Part shown: in pieces, positions 36,310 through 48,700 of the stretch
Numbering within the stretch: position 1 is the first letter of the stretch
How the letters are laid out: every line of letters starts with the position of its first letter
Source: Porodaedalea pini
Lineage: Eukaryota > Basidiomycota > Agaricomycetes > Hymenochaetales > Hymenochaetaceae
DNA: 64,000 bases
NCBI GenBank assembly: GCA_002794775.1
Contig: NBAY01000006.1
Span: forward strand, 1,302,001 to 1,366,000
Direction: 5' to 3'
The notes under the pieces: model-generated
The model's database searches: none
The model's input: the letters and a program-made list of their open reading frames with translations, nothing else
What the model was told of the DNA's origin: nothing
Translations under genes and position numbers: made by a program

Positions 36310-38166
36310 CTCATAGTGACAGGTGATTTGTTGACAGAGAGAGATTTAGACACCTCCTAAGCGCCTACTTAGACTAGTCTTAGGTTTGGATTCAGCTAAC
36401 CGTGCGGAAGAACCTCCTGGCCCATCGACGCGCAGTTGAAAGCGACGGTCTGACGTGGCACGCAAACGAAAACCAACAGGTCACGTGATCTTCGTGAGAC
36501 TCTCAGCCCCTGCGCTGGAACCGGGCTTTCTTCAACGTTCTTCCACCTCCTCGTGAATCTCAATCGTATATGGGTTGTCCATATCTCGCTATACTGGTAC
36601 TACACGGCTTTCAGCTCCCCGACGATATACACAAGATCGGGCGAGACCAAGCCGACGGCAGCGATGTCATCATGAGGTCGGCGACAGTGTTCGGTGGTGC
36701 GGTCCCAACGATTGTCATGATCCTGGCTACACTCGCAGAGTTCACGTATATACCTACGACGTGGAACATCACCTCGCATCTCACACGGCGCCTACTGTTT
36801 TTGTTCATCACACTTGCGCTCACGGCCGGCCCGACCTTCTATGTCGCAATCGCAGACACCCCGGGCTCGTCGAGCTCCGTCCCGCTAGAAAGCGATGGCC
36901 ACCAGACCCAGTGGGCCCAGAGCTCCCGACGCCGCGTATGCAGGCGGCCCACGCGTCGCACCCCCGATCCCCCAGCCGAATCCATTCGTCCAACCCGACA
37001 GCCAGAGGTACTTCGAGTCCGAAAGCGATATTGGCGACTGCCCTTCAAGGCGGATCACGTTTGCTTCGGATCAAGATGCACAGAGCCCGTATTATGACCA
37101 GGGCGGCTCGTATGATTATTGTGAGTTGCCACACGTTTTGTTTTCGTTTTCGTTTGGGCTTTTCGGTTTCGGTTGGATGGGAGATGGGGTTTTGGAAATT
37201 GGATTAGAGTTTTCTAGACAGGGAGATGGTGTCGCGGCCGTTTGCTGCGTGCTGTGCGGCATGAGGCTTCCCATTTCATTCGACGCTGGGTGTTGCGCCG
37301 CATGCGCGAACCAGTGTGATTCCTCGCTTGGCGTGGGCTATCTGCCTTTCTCGCACTCTGGTTGACCACGTATGTCTACTGCAGCGCATCCCCGCCAGGA
37401 CGGCGACACTGACTCGGAAGTCGACGTGTATGGGCAACCGTTACGAGCCGTCCGCGGAGTCGCTCATGCCGGGCTCGCGCTTCGGAATGTCCGACACGCC
37501 GACTCTCGCGGGCGACTATGGTCTCATGCCGGGAGGTGGCGTGCGCGAGCCGTGTCCGGCGTGGAGCGCCGAACGCAGCGTCCCTCTATCGAAGGAGGAG
37601 ATCGAGGACGTGTTCCTTGACCTCGCGCACAAAATTCGGCTTCCAGCGCGACTCGATGCGCAACATGTTCGATTTCATAATGCAGCAGCTCGACAGCCGT
37701 GCGTCGCGCATGCCACCCGATCGGGCGCTCCTTACGCTGCATGCGGATTACATCGGCGGCTGGCATGCGAACTACCGGAAATCGTATTTTGCGGCACAGC
37801 TTGACCTGGATGATGCGGTTGGGCCAGTCGCAGAACGCCGGACTGCAGCGTCTGAGATCCAAGTCTATGAAAAAGAAGCCTCATCAAAACCGGGCGCCAA
37901 CAGAAAAGTCACTGAACGCTGCGCTGGACCGGTGGCGCCAGGCGATGCACAACATGACGCAGTACGATCACCTACGCCAGATCGCACTGTACCTGCTCAT
38001 CTGGGGTGAGGCTGCACAGGTGCGCCTCTGTCCAGAGACGCTGTGTTTCATTTTCAAATGTGCGGGCGACTACTGTCGTTCGCCCGAGTGCCAGAACCGG
38101 GACCAGCCCGTGCCGGAAGGATTGTATTTGCGCGCTGTCGTCAAGCCGTTGTATCGCTTCATAAGG
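36310..38166 (+). repeat. Block A, copy 1 (direct repeat of 43883-45739)
   Basis: 1,857 bp matches 43883-45739 at a constant offset of 7,573 bp with only scattered substitutions, some near the left end (around 36320-36345 and 36492). It contains an upstream region, a displaced internal FKS segment (36536-36887) and the 5' third of FKS. It ends abruptly after ATAAGG at 38166, where block B begins. Confidence 0.95.
36895..38166 (+). pseudogene. FKS1: Truncated 5' fragment of beta-1,3-glucan synthase
   Basis: This encodes the cytoplasmic N-terminus of an FKS-type 1,3-beta-glucan synthase: MATRPSGPRAPDAAYAGG, an intron, then [55 protein letters not shown] and EGLYLRAVVKPLYRFIR. It stops at the block A/B junction, before any membrane segment or the catalytic domain. 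Two extra bases break the frame (A in CACAAAATTCGG near 37630; C in TTGGGCCAGTCG near 37821). Both are shared with the long copy at 44468, so they predate the duplication. It cannot give a synthase. Confidence 0.93.
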
Positions 38167-38255
38167 TTTTCAATAGAAGGATGACTTTAAAGTTAAGCTT
38201 AATCAAAGTGAATCAAAGCGAAAGCTCGCAGACGTCCGAATACTTTAACATAGAC

Positions 38256-38382
38256 ATCTCAGTTCACCCTGTTACCTCAAAAGGGTTTTGTGGTTTCAGT
38301 TGCCGCTCTGCTCTAATAAAATTAAAAGTCATGTTGCACGACCGAGCAAAAGACTAGTCTACAAAGAATCAACTTCCAGTAC
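38256..38382. other. 127-bp segment present only in block B copy 1
   Basis: In copy 2 the flanking sequences (...ACATAGAC and TCGTGCTATG...) are contiguous. Here they are separated by 127 bp with no terminal repeat or coding frame. It is either a small insertion in copy 1 or a deletion in copy 2. It lies just after the last RPN6 exon. Confidence 0.75.
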
Positions 38383-38387
38383 TCGTG

Positions 38388-40304
38388 CTATGCAATTTTG
38401 GTTGCCTGAAAATTCTCATCAGTGATAGTCACTTTTCAGATGAGGCATGACGCCAATGAAGATCCTACCTTCGCATATAACGATTCAACAACCTTGCCGA
38501 TCTCTTCCACTGTCTGGATGGCCGATTCGTAAGTTTCCTAATAATGAACTGTCAGGATGTGCCCGCGATGGAGAGATAAACAACAGCGAGAGTGACGTAC
38601 GTCGCCCTCCGTCTTGTCGAAAACGAGCAGGCATCCACCTCCCTGATCTAGCACCCCATGGAATACCTTGTCTAATATCATCTTCGACATCCTGAAGCAC
38701 AAGGATTTCTTAAACGCACGACCAATTGCGGGAATTATGATGAATAATTCACTTAGTCTCGACCTCTTGACGCCCCTGACCGACCTGTTGCGCAACGTAC
38801 TCAACCTCAACGACCGAGTACGGCTCGACAATGCGTAGGAGGTTTTGTTCGAACAGCGTGTCATACAAAGCCGCAAGGTGCGTGCGTATCGTTGGATCGG
38901 ATGAGAGTTCTGTATTTAGTACATTCAAGAGAGAATCAAAAGGAAACGGACTTCAGTTGATGACGGCATATGAGAAAAAGAGGGAAAAGCGGACCGTCCT
39001 GATAATCCCGCAGTGTTTTCTCAAAATCCGCAAGGTTACGATTCTTGTGTGTGCGGGCGACGGCATGCATGCACTCAACCTCGCGAAGTTCGGTGTATTT
39101 CAGTGCAAGTTTCATGGAAAGGAGGGACGTGACATCTTCAGGCTATGGATCCGTCAATGTCATGTTCCAGCAAGCAATCCTCAAACTGATGAAGACGTAC
39201 GAGATTGAGCATGATCTTGCAGAGGAGCATGTAATTGAGCGGCGTCAATGCCTTTCCACTGTCCTCACCTTATTCCTGTTGAAGCACGAGTCAGATCTAG
39301 AGTACGACCGTTATTAAGATAGCCATCGGAACTACCTGGCTTGATAAGTTTTCAAACATCTCGAAGAAATACGAGTATGCGGTTGTGTAGTCCTTGTCCT
39401 CCGCATGCAAGATACCCGACTGAAAATCAAGTTAGGCTTGCAGATGTGGCGGACAGTATATCGAGTTGGCGGCCGTACGTGCTGAAGTCAAAGCAGCCTA
39501 TAGGATCCATATTGTTAGAAACAAAAGGTCTCGCCACATATAGCGAGAAGGTGCAGACCTTGCTTTTCGGCGTGTTGCCAGTTGCCCGATATACACGACT
39601 TTCCAGCAGATGCACCTCAGTCAGCACCAGTTTGTCGTCTAACCGCTTGAGCTCTGTCAGCAATGTTTCAATTAAAGCCAATGCGGCTTTGTATGAATGC
39701 GTCTCTAACTGTCTGTCCTCAGAAAGGAATCAGTGTGCGAGTCTAAATGTACACAGCAGAATAGTAAACGCACATCCCAACCAACCGCGTCTCTAGGCTG
39801 TGTTTCAAGAATATGTGTTTTTCTGTGCGTGCCCACTCTATGTTCTCGTGCAGTACGTCCATGAGCGTGGTATTCGAGTCGGGAATGGGAGCGAAGAAAT
39901 CAAGCAATGTTCATACTGCAGCACAGGTCAGCCTAATATTCTGTGGGACTATGGCAAACCTTCTTACTGAACTCCGTCGTCTTTGCTTTCGCGGTCGACG
40001 ACATAAAAGAACGCGAGAGGACGATCACCTGTGCAAGGCCGTTTGCACCTCTATGTTCTGTACTTAGCCCAGAAATCTAAGCAGCAGGTGCAATAGTAAC
40101 GCACTTGTTATCACGATAGAGTTCGCCAAGTCTTATGAGAGCAGACTCCTGATCCTGTAGATTGCTCTCTCGCTCCGACTGCGAACCGTGCGCCTGTGCG
40201 CTCGTCTCGAGGATGCGGCGGTACAGGTCCTCGGCACGCTTTGGGTCTTTTGAACGCACGGCCTGTGCCTCTGCAAGCATTTGTGTCACCTTTGCCACTG
40301 ACAT
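38388..40304 (-). pseudogene. RPN6: Proteasome regulatory subunit RPN6, copy 1
   Basis: This encodes the 19S lid subunit Rpn6/PSMD11, the clamp between lid and 20S core. It begins MSVAKVTQMLAEAQAVRSKD, with later exons TKMSKMILDKVFHGVLDQGG (PCI domain) and the final tiny exon ATKIA-stop at 38388. Splice sites are largely good and the exons join in frame, but three nonsense codons interrupt it. They correspond to those at 56035, 56514 and 56676 in copy 2: TGA for Arg/Lys in TLLDFFAPIPDS, TAA in PPHLQA-x-LDFQSG, and TAA before GEDSGKAL. Shared stops show decay before the block was duplicated. It would be transcribed divergently from RPN7. Confidence 0.9.
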
Positions 40305-40504
40305 TGCCTTATCGTATGCTGGAATCGACAGTGGTAGACCGACAAGAGTGCGTATAGGCAGTAACCAGCGAAACTGTGTAAGTTCATATTAGGCATTTTA
40401 TTCCCATCATTAACGCGTCAGCTTACGCGTCTGTACTTGCGCTCCTCCTCCCAGTATTTGACCTTCTGCTTGACGCCTTATTTCTACCTATAACATTTAT
40501 CGAA

Positions 40505-42016
40505 ATGGCTAAAGAGATTGTTCTACCAATTCCCAACCTCGAGCATCCGCAAGCCCACTTTGCTTTGACACAGGCCCAGCTAGGCGATCTGCACCATGAC
40601 GCGCTGAAGTTACTCCTGGGGGGCATTGAGAAAGACCGTGCGTAGTCAACTCTTTAATCTTGCCGCAGAAAGTGACCCATACCTGTTATTTTAGAAATGG
40701 CGCCATGCTCCCGTGCAATCATCGCTTTGCAACATCCACCGACTTCACCAGGTTCACCAGGTTCGCCAACCACACCACGACAGATTCGGATTCCGCTACC
40801 GGAAGACAACGCATTGTTAGAACGTATGGGGGCGGCAAATGCGGAAGAGCTCAAGAAGCTGGATGAGCGTTTGCAGGAGGCAGAGAAGACAGAAGGGGGG
40901 GGGGGGGGGTTGAAATAGCAAATGCACTACGTGCCCGAGCAACGTACTTGACAAGGATTGGGGACAAGGCATGTACCTTCAGAAACGGCCATTACTGTAT
41001 CTGATAGTACGGATTGTTCTTTCAGGACCGAGCGATAGCAGCTCAAGAGCTCGCCTTTGAGAGGACTCCTGGAGTTGGCTTGAAAATTGACATTGTCCCT
41101 CACGCTCGTAGGAATAGGTTTCTTCTTCGGAGACCATGCCACCATCGCCAAGAATCTCGCTCGTGCAGAAGAGTGCGTTTCTAGTCTGCCCGAGTCACAC
41201 ATTTATCGTCACTCACACTCGCCATAACAGATTGATTGAAAAGGATGGAGACTGGGATAGGCGGAATCGACTAAAAGTGTATCAGGTTCTCCACTCGCTC
41301 TCTATCAGGCAATTCAAGCGTGCAAGCGATCTCTTCATGGATGCATCATCGACATTCACCGCTACGGAGCTTCTGAACTACAACGACTTTGTATCTATGA
41401 CCATGATCGCTGGCGCGTTAACGCTTAAGCGACAAGACCTGAAGAAGAAAGTCAGTAGCATGAATGTGCTCCTTGAATAGCTTGAGAGGCCTGACTCCTG
41501 GCAGATTATCACCGCACCGGAAGTTATACAGGTCATCCACGAACTCTCTAACCTTGCCGAGCTCACGAAATCCCTGTATGACTGCCTTTACGACAAGTTC
41601 TTCATCGCACTTGGTATGTCCCGAGTAGCTTTATATCTTACGCCTCACTAACAAAGAGAAATAGCGAAACCCGAGCAGACCCAACTCATTCCCTCTCGTG
41701 TGCTACACCCGCACGCGCGATATTATGTGCGCGAGATGCGCATTCTCGCACACTCGCATACGCACAGTTACTTGAGAGTTACCGCAGTCTGACACTCGAG
41801 AGCCTCTCCGCCGCGTTCGGTGTCTCCGTCGCGTTCGTCGACAACGAGCTCGCCCGCTTCATCGCTCTCGGTCACCTTAACTGCACCATCGATCGCGTGC
41901 ATGGAGTCGTGGAAACAAACAGGCCGAGCGCAAAGAATGCGCAGTATGAGACGGTCGTGCGACAGGGCGACATCCTTCTCAATTCAGTACAGAATCTCAG
42001 CAAGGTGCTATATTGA
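40505..42016 (+). pseudogene. RPN7: Proteasome regulatory subunit RPN7, copy 1
   Basis: This encodes the 19S lid PCI-domain subunit Rpn7/PSMD6. Readable parts are MAKEIVLPIPNLEHPQAHFA, RMGAANAEELKKLDERLQEA, IEKDGDWDRRNRLKVYQVLH, SIRQFKRASDLFMDASSTFT, and the PCI end [20 protein letters not shown] ... [13 protein letters not shown]. Breaks are a run of 15 G (40895-40909) that throws the frame into a stop, an extra C near 41098 (KIDIV-LTLV), and a 5-bp insertion near 41751 before [16 protein letters not shown]. One intron (40969-41025) starts with GC instead of GT. The last two frame breaks are shared with copy 2. Confidence 0.9.
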
Positions 42017-42401
42017 GGCGGTGCTTGTGCGGTGCAATGGGCTCCCGTAAGGAAGGGAGGAATCGGTAGTTAGCATATCATTAGGTTTCAGCGTCACTGT
42101 TTATCCTTTCTTTCTCGCGAGAGCTTAATGTATGATGTGCAGTGCTCTTAGATCACCCGTTGCCTTTGAACTCTACCCTCTCCGGCCTCTCCTTCGCTAG
42201 CTAACGAAGTAGAGGAAGGGCACTATCATCGGCTTCTCCTTATCCCACCATGGAGTTGACTGAGAGTCTCTCCACTTAACTGACGAGGCGATGATACACT
42301 GACCGCTTTGCGAGTGTAAAAGGGGTCACTCTCGACGAGTTCTTTGACAGCCTCGTAAGACAGAGGCCGTCAAGCAGCTGGCACAAACTGTTACAGAGGT
42401 G

Positions 42402-42423
42402 CCCACAGGGTCTGAGCTTGACA
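42402..42423 (+). repeat. 22-bp direct repeat, right copy
   Basis: Identical to 36270-36291; it begins immediately after the last base of block B copy 1. Confidence 0.75.
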
Positions 42424-42577
42424 ACCAAAGGAGGAGTTCAGAGCTCATCCCCTTTGCGTGCATGTCATTCTCAGTTATGGATACGTCAGGATTTGTCTTC
42501 TAACTATAAGCACATCTTTGTACCTAGATTGACCCCCTCTGCAAACTATACCAGTCTACAACATTATATGACGCAAC

Positions 42578-43887
42578 TTAAGGGACAGCAAGCCCAACCT
42601 CTCTGTACCAAGACTTGTGGGTAAAGTGAGCTATGGAGATTCGCTGACCTCCCTGCCATGCCTCAACAGCATGTTCCAAAGCCCCCCCTCTCAACCAGAT
42701 TCCAGTTCCTGGTAGAAAGCTGATCTTAAGGTTGAGATCAAGTATGATGAAGTCTCCTCCACTCGTAAAGTCTCCCAGCGCTAAGAGAAACTCCCATCCT
42801 CCTAGAGGGTCCCTACTGTCACGGTGAGGTGGAGTTGCACGATTGTACATGATCGCACGTCCATCTATGACCAAGGGATCAATAGTCGATAGAGCCCTGC
42901 AGTGCGGAAGCTTGTTTCTTTTTTCCTTGAGCTGTTTGACGATGTCGTAGACCTTGGGGTCTAATGCCTTGAAAGTGGCGTTGATGCGATGCGATAGGTC
43001 TTGCGTCTGATCCAGATAATCAGTTACACCAGCAAAGGCCTTCGAAGTTTTGACCATCCCAGATGAGATGACAGACGACTGATGCTACAAATAATAAGGT
43101 GTTCAGATCTGGCAAGAACAGATACACAGACGCTTACTTACCTCATGCCCAATAGGATGCCATGATGAGGACAAGTGAACGACACCAGCAATCTGGTCAG
43201 GATGAGTATCATCATAGACGGTGGCTAGGTCTCTGGCCTTCTTGTCAGCGCCCTTTCCTTTGGTGAGCGGGGCTGGACCTTCTCCATATGCCCTGACCAG
43301 CTCTGTGAGATCACGCTAGTAAACCAAGCAAGGTGAGCAAAACATTCAAGAAGACGCAGACAAAATACTTACAAGTTCACCATCCCTTACAAAGTTGGGA
43401 AGATGGGCGACAATGGGGGTGCCATTTTTGTCAACACCAATCTTCCAATCCTCTCCAGTCCATTCTGTGACTTGGGCTTTCTTTGCCTTCTTTTTTTGGC
43501 TAGGGACAGCGTTGATGTCAAAGTCAGTGAAGGTGTCTTTAGTCCATGAGTGAGCATCAATGCAACAGAATAGAGTCAATGCAACATACGTGTCTTCCCT
43601 GAAGTATACACCTTCTTGATCAACCTTGCATCCCACTTTGGGGCCTGCATGTTGCTCCTGTACCGCTGTCGCTTTGCATTGGACTGGCGAGCACGGCTGT
43701 AAAACCATATTAGAAGCATGCCTTTCCCTGTTCTAACAAAGGGGACGTACCCCTTGCCCTTTCGTTTCTTACTGTCACCGGACGCAGGGCCTTCCTGCGT
43801 GTCAGTGGGTCCTTTCGCGGCGGTGGGTCCTTCAGCCTCAGCGGGTCCTTCCATGGCAGTGGCGGCCTTTGGTGGTCCGGTACTCAT
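42578..43887 (-). CDS. TET/JBP-like 2-oxoglutarate/Fe(II) dioxygenase
   Basis: Five exons (43887-43751, 43696-43590, 43536-43373, 43315-43142, 43084-42578) are joined by GT-AG introns of 53-57 nt and give 362 residues without a break. The catalytic region lies in the last exon: an iron-binding H-x-D in PPHRDSRDPLGGWEFLLALG, the strand DFIILDLNLKISFLPGTGIW, and a distal His and 2-oxoglutarate Arg in EHAVEAWQGGQRISIAHF. This layout matches fungal TET/JBP proteins, which oxidise 5-methylcytosine and are often carried by or near KDZ-type transposons. The N-terminus is a disordered Pro/Thr/Lys tail (EGPAEAEGPTAAKGPTDTQE). The start codon (43885-43887) sits at the left edge of block A copy 2. It is the only intact gene among the duplicated pseudogenes. 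The substrate is inferred. Confidence 0.72.
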
Positions 43888-45739
43888 AGTGACGGGTTTT
43901 TTCTTGACAGAGAACGATGTAGACACCTCCTAAGCGCCTACTTAGGCTAGTCTCAGGTTTGGATTCAGCTAACCGTGCGGAAGAACCTCCTGGCCCATCG
44001 ACGCGCAGTTGAAAGCGACGGTCTGACGTGGCACGCAAACGAAAACCAACAGGTCACGTGAGCTTCGTAAGCCTCTCAGCCCCTGCGCTGGAACCGGGCT
44101 TTCTTCAACGTTCTTCCACCTCCTCGTGAATCTCAATCGTATATGGGTTGTCCATATCTCGCTATACTGGTACTACACGGCTTTCAGCTCCCCGACGATA
44201 TACACAAGATCGGGCGAGACCAAGCCGACGGCAGCGATGTCATCATGAGGTCGGCGACAGTGTTCGGTGGTGCGGTCCCAACGATTGTCATGATCCTGGC
44301 TACACTCGCAGAGTTCACGTATATACCTACGACGTGGAACATCACCTCGCATCTCACACGGCGCCTACTGTTTTTGTTCATCACACTTGCGCTCACGGCC
44401 GGCCCGACCTTCTATGTCGCAATCGCAGACACCCCGGGCTCGTCGAGCTCCGTCCCGCTAGAAAGCGATGGCCACCAGACCCAGTGGGCCCAGAGCTCCC
44501 GACGCCGCGTATGCAGGCGGCCCACGCGTCGCACCCCCGATCCCCCAGCCGAATCCATTCGTCCAACCCGACAGCCAGAGGTACTTCGAGTCCGAAAGCG
44601 ATATTGGCGACTGCCCTTCAAGGCGGATCACGTTTGCTTCGGATCAAGATGCACAGAGCCCGTATTATGACCAGGGCGGCTCGTATGATTATTGTGAGTT
44701 GCCACACGTTTTGTTTTCGTTTTCGTTTGGGCTTTTCGGTTTCGGTTGGATGGGAGATGGGGTTTTGGAAATTGGATTAGAGTTTTCTAGACAGGGAGAT
44801 GGTGTCGCGGCCGTTTGCTGCGTGCTGTGCGGCATGAGGCTTCCCATTTCATTCGACGCTGGGTGTTGCGCCGCATGCGCGAACCAGTGTGATTCCTCGC
44901 TTGGCGTGGGCTATCTGCCTTTCTCGCACTCTGGTTGACCACGTATGTCTACTGCAGCGCATCCCCGCCAGGACGGCGACACTGACTCGGAAGTCGACGT
45001 GTATGGGCAACCGTTACGAGCCGTCCGCGGAGTCGCTCATGCCGGGCTCGCGCTTCGGAATGTCCGACACGCCGACTCTCGCGGGCGACTATGGTCTCAT
45101 GCCGGGAGGTGGCGTGCGCGAGCCGTGTCCGGCGTGGAGCGCCGAACGCAGCGTCCCTCTATCGAAGGAGGAGATCGAGGACGTGTTCCTTGACCTCGCG
45201 CACAAAATTCGGCTTCCAGCGCGACTCGATGCGCAACATGTTCGATTTCATAATGCAGCAGCTCGACAGCCGTGCATCGCGCATGCCACCCGATCGGGCG
45301 CTCCTTACGCTGCATGCGGATTACATCGGCGGCTGGCATGCGAACTACCGGAAATCGTATTTTGCGGCACAGCTTGACCTGGATGATGCGGTTGGGCCAG
45401 TCGCAGAACGCCGGACTGCAGCGTCTGAGATCCAAGTCTATGAAAAAGAAGCCTCATCAAAACCGGGCGCCAACAGAAAAGTCACTGAACGCTGCGCTGG
45501 ACCGGTGGCGCCAGGCGATGCACAACATGACGCAGTACGATCACCTACGCCAGATCGCACTGTACCTGCTCATCTGGGGTGAGGCTGCACAGGTGCGCCT
45601 CTGTCCAGAGACGCTGTGTTTCATTTTCAAATGTGCGGGCGACTACTGTCGTTCGCCCGAGTGCCAGAACCGGGACCAGCCCGTGCCGGAAGGATTGTAT
45701 TTGCGCGCTGTCGTCAAGCCGCTGTATCGCTTCATAAGG
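43883..45739 (+). repeat. Block A, copy 2
   Basis: Direct repeat of 36310-38166. Here it continues into the rest of the FKS gene, so this copy is in its native context. Its left edge overlaps the start codon of the TET/JBP-like gene. Confidence 0.95.
44109..44460 (+). repeat. Displaced internal FKS segment upstream of FKS start
   Basis: This ~350-bp stretch repeats 46039-46386 (the exon encoding [10 protein letters not shown] ... [20 protein letters not shown]) with moderate divergence. It stands a few bases before the FKS ATG at 44468. The same arrangement is present in block A copy 1 (36536-36887). It displaces whatever promoter was next to the start codon. Confidence 0.88.
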
Positions 45740-48700
45740 GACCAGGGATATGAGCTTCAGGATGGACGTTTTATTAGGCGCGAAAAGGAACATGACCAGA
45801 TTATTGCGTACGATGATATTAATCAGCTGTTCTGGTATCCGGAGGGAATTGCGCGCATTGTTCTCACTGACAAGGTTTGTGCATCCATGTTTGTGCATAT
45901 ATGTGCTCTTCAAGTCCTTACGTATCCTTTCTTTTGTTCAGACGCGACTTGTTGATGTAGCGCCCGCACACCGGTTCATGAAGTTCGACCGGATAGATTG
46001 GAACCGAGCGTCCTTCAAGACCTACTTCGAGAGGCGCTCGTTCTTCCACCTCCTCGTGAATTTCAATCGTATACGGGTTGTCCATATCTCGCTATACTGG
46101 TACTACACGGCTTTCAACTCTCCGACGATCTACACAAGATCGGGCGAGACCAAGCCGACGGCGGCGATGTCATGATCGACGACCAGCGCTCGGTGGTGCG
46201 GTCTCAACGATTATCATGATCCTGGCTACTCTCGCAGAGTTCACGTATATGCCCGCGACGTGGAACAACACCTCGCATCTCACACGGCGTCTACTGTTCT
46301 TGTTCATCACACTTGCGCTCACGGCCGGCCCGACCTTCTACGTCGCAATCGCAGACACCCCGGGCTCGTCGAGCTCCGTCCCGCTAATCATCGGTATCGT
46401 GCAGTCCTTCATCTCGGTCGTCGCGACATTGCTGTTTGGGATCATGCCATCAGGGCGCATGTTCGGCGACCGTGTCGCTGGCAAGTCGCGCAAGTACCTC
46501 GCGAACCAGACGTTCACGGCCAGCTACCCCACGCTCACGCGCAGCTCGCGGCTCGGCTCGATCACTCTCTGGGTGCTTATCTTTGGATGCAAGTTTACGG
46601 AGAGTTATTTCTTCTTGACACAGAGTTTCCGCGTCCCGATCCGCGTGATGGTGGGCATGAAGATACAGGGGTGCACGGACAGGTTCTTCGGGACTGCGTT
46701 ATGTCGCAACCAGGCTGCGTTCTCGCTCACGATAATGTATATCATGGATCTCGTCCTCTTCTTCCTCGACACCTTCTTGTGGTACGTCATTTGGAGCACG
46801 GTCATCAGCATCGCGCGCTCGTTCGTGCTCGGGCTCTCGATCTGGACGCCGTGGCGCGAGATCTACACGCGTCTCCCGAAGCGCATCTATGCGAAGCTGC
46901 TGGCAACGGCGGAGATGGAGGTCAAATACAAGCCGAAGGTGCTCGTGAGCCAGATCTGGAACGCGATTATTATCTCGATGTACCGCGAGCATCTGCTCTC
47001 GATTGATCATGTGCAGAAGCTGCTGTACCATCAGCTCGCAATGGATGGGGAAAGTGATCGTAGGGCGCTGCGCGCACCAGCGCTCTTTATGAGCCAGGAT
47101 GATCGCGGGTTCAAGGGCGAGTTCTTCCCTCACGGGAGCGAGGCGGAGCGCCGGATTTCATTCTTTGCTCAGTCATCGACGACAACAATCCCCGAGGCAT
47201 TGACTGTTGATGCGATGCCTACGTTTACCGTGTTGACTCCGCACTACTCAGAGAAGATATTGCTGTCGTTGCGTGAGATCATCAAGGAGGAGGACCAACA
47301 CACGCGCGTGACGCTGCTTGAGTACCTGAAGCAGTTGCACCCGGTCGAGTGGGACAACTTCGTGAAGGATACCAAGATACTCGCGGAGGGGTCGAACATG
47401 TTCGATGGCCAGAACCCCTTCGGTGGGAGCGACGAGAAGGGCGGGAGCGGGAAGACTGCTGACGATTTGCCGTTCTACTGCATTGGGTTGAAGAGTAGTG
47501 CACCGGAATTCACGCTGAGGACAAGGATTTGGGCGAGCTTGCGCGCACAGACACTATACCGTACGGTGTCAGGCATGATGAACTACGCGAAGGCGATCAA
47601 GCTGCTGTACCGCGTCGCGAACCCGGAGGTCGTGCAGCTTTTCGGCAGGAACACCGACAGGCTGGAACGCGAGCTCGAGCGTATGGCGCGCCGTAAGTTC
47701 AAGTTTGTGGTGTCGATGCAGAGATATTCGAAGTTCAACCCTGTCGAGCGCGAGAACGCTGAGTTTTTGCTGCGCGCGTATCCTGTTTTGCAAATCGCGT
47801 ACCTTGACGAGGAGCCGTCGAAGCGCGAAGGTGGCGACCCGCGACCGTTCAGTGCGCTCATCGACGGGCACTCGGAGTTCATTCCTGAGACAGGGCGTCG
47901 CCGGCCGAAGTTCCGCATCGAGCTGCCAGGAAACCCAATTCTCGGAGACGGCGAATCAGACAACCAGAACCACGCGATCATCTTTTACCGCGGAGAATAC
48001 CTGCAGCTGATCGATGCGAACCAGGACAACTACCTCGAGGAGTGTCTGAAGATCCGGAATGTACTTGCTGAGTTCGATGAACACGCGGTATCTAGCCAGG
48101 GTCCCCGCGCGCAGTGGGGTCACCAGGACTTCAAAAAGGCACCGGTGGCGATTGTCGGCGCGCGCGAATACATCTTCTCGGAGAGCATCGGTGTTCTGGG
48201 CGATATCGCTGCTGGCAAGGAACAGACGTCCGGTACGCTTGCGGCGCGCGCGCTCTCGTGGATCGGAGGAAAGCTGCACTATGGGCACCCGGATTTCCTG
48301 AACGGAGTCTTCATGAATACGCGCGGCGGTGTGTCGAAGGCGCAGAAGGGCCTCCATCTGAACGAGGATATCTTTGCGGGTATGACGGCGCTTGGAAGAG
48401 GCGGCAAGATTAAGCATACGGGGTACTTCCAGTGCGGGAAGGGACGTGATTTGGGCTTTGGTACGATTTTGAACTTCCAGACGAAGCTTGGAAATGGGAT
48501 GGGCGAGCAGATGCTGAGTCGCGAGTCGCGAGTACTACTATCTTGGCACGCAGCTTCCCATCGACCGGTTCTTGACGTTCTACTACGGCCATCCTGGGTC
48601 CCATATTGATAACATCCTCGTTATATTGTCCGTGCAGGTTTTCATTGTTACCAGTGCGTTTTTATCTTCTTTCTATTTAGATGCAGCATGTGAACGTGAG

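Larger units (their letters stand above)
38167..42401 (+). repeat. Block B, copy 1 (inverted repeat of 53545-57655)
   Basis: About 4.2 kb is repeated in reverse orientation at 53545-57655; paired positions sum to about 95,947. It carries RPN6 (minus) and RPN7 (plus). Differences seen are a 127-bp extra segment here at 38256-38382, one base in a homopolymer (15 G here, 16 in copy 2), and scattered substitutions. The left end joins FKS sequence directly; the right end abuts the 22-bp repeat at 42402. Confidence 0.95.

Noticed and set aside
36570..37097. 175-codon plus-strand frame ([16 protein letters not shown]...) and its copy at 44143 as a new membrane protein
   Set aside because: It is an out-of-frame reading of the displaced FKS exon running into the FKS leader.
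42402..43882. A complete KDZ or other DNA transposon carrying the TET/JBP-like gene
   Set aside because: No transposase, terminal inverted repeat or target duplication could be found around it in this window.
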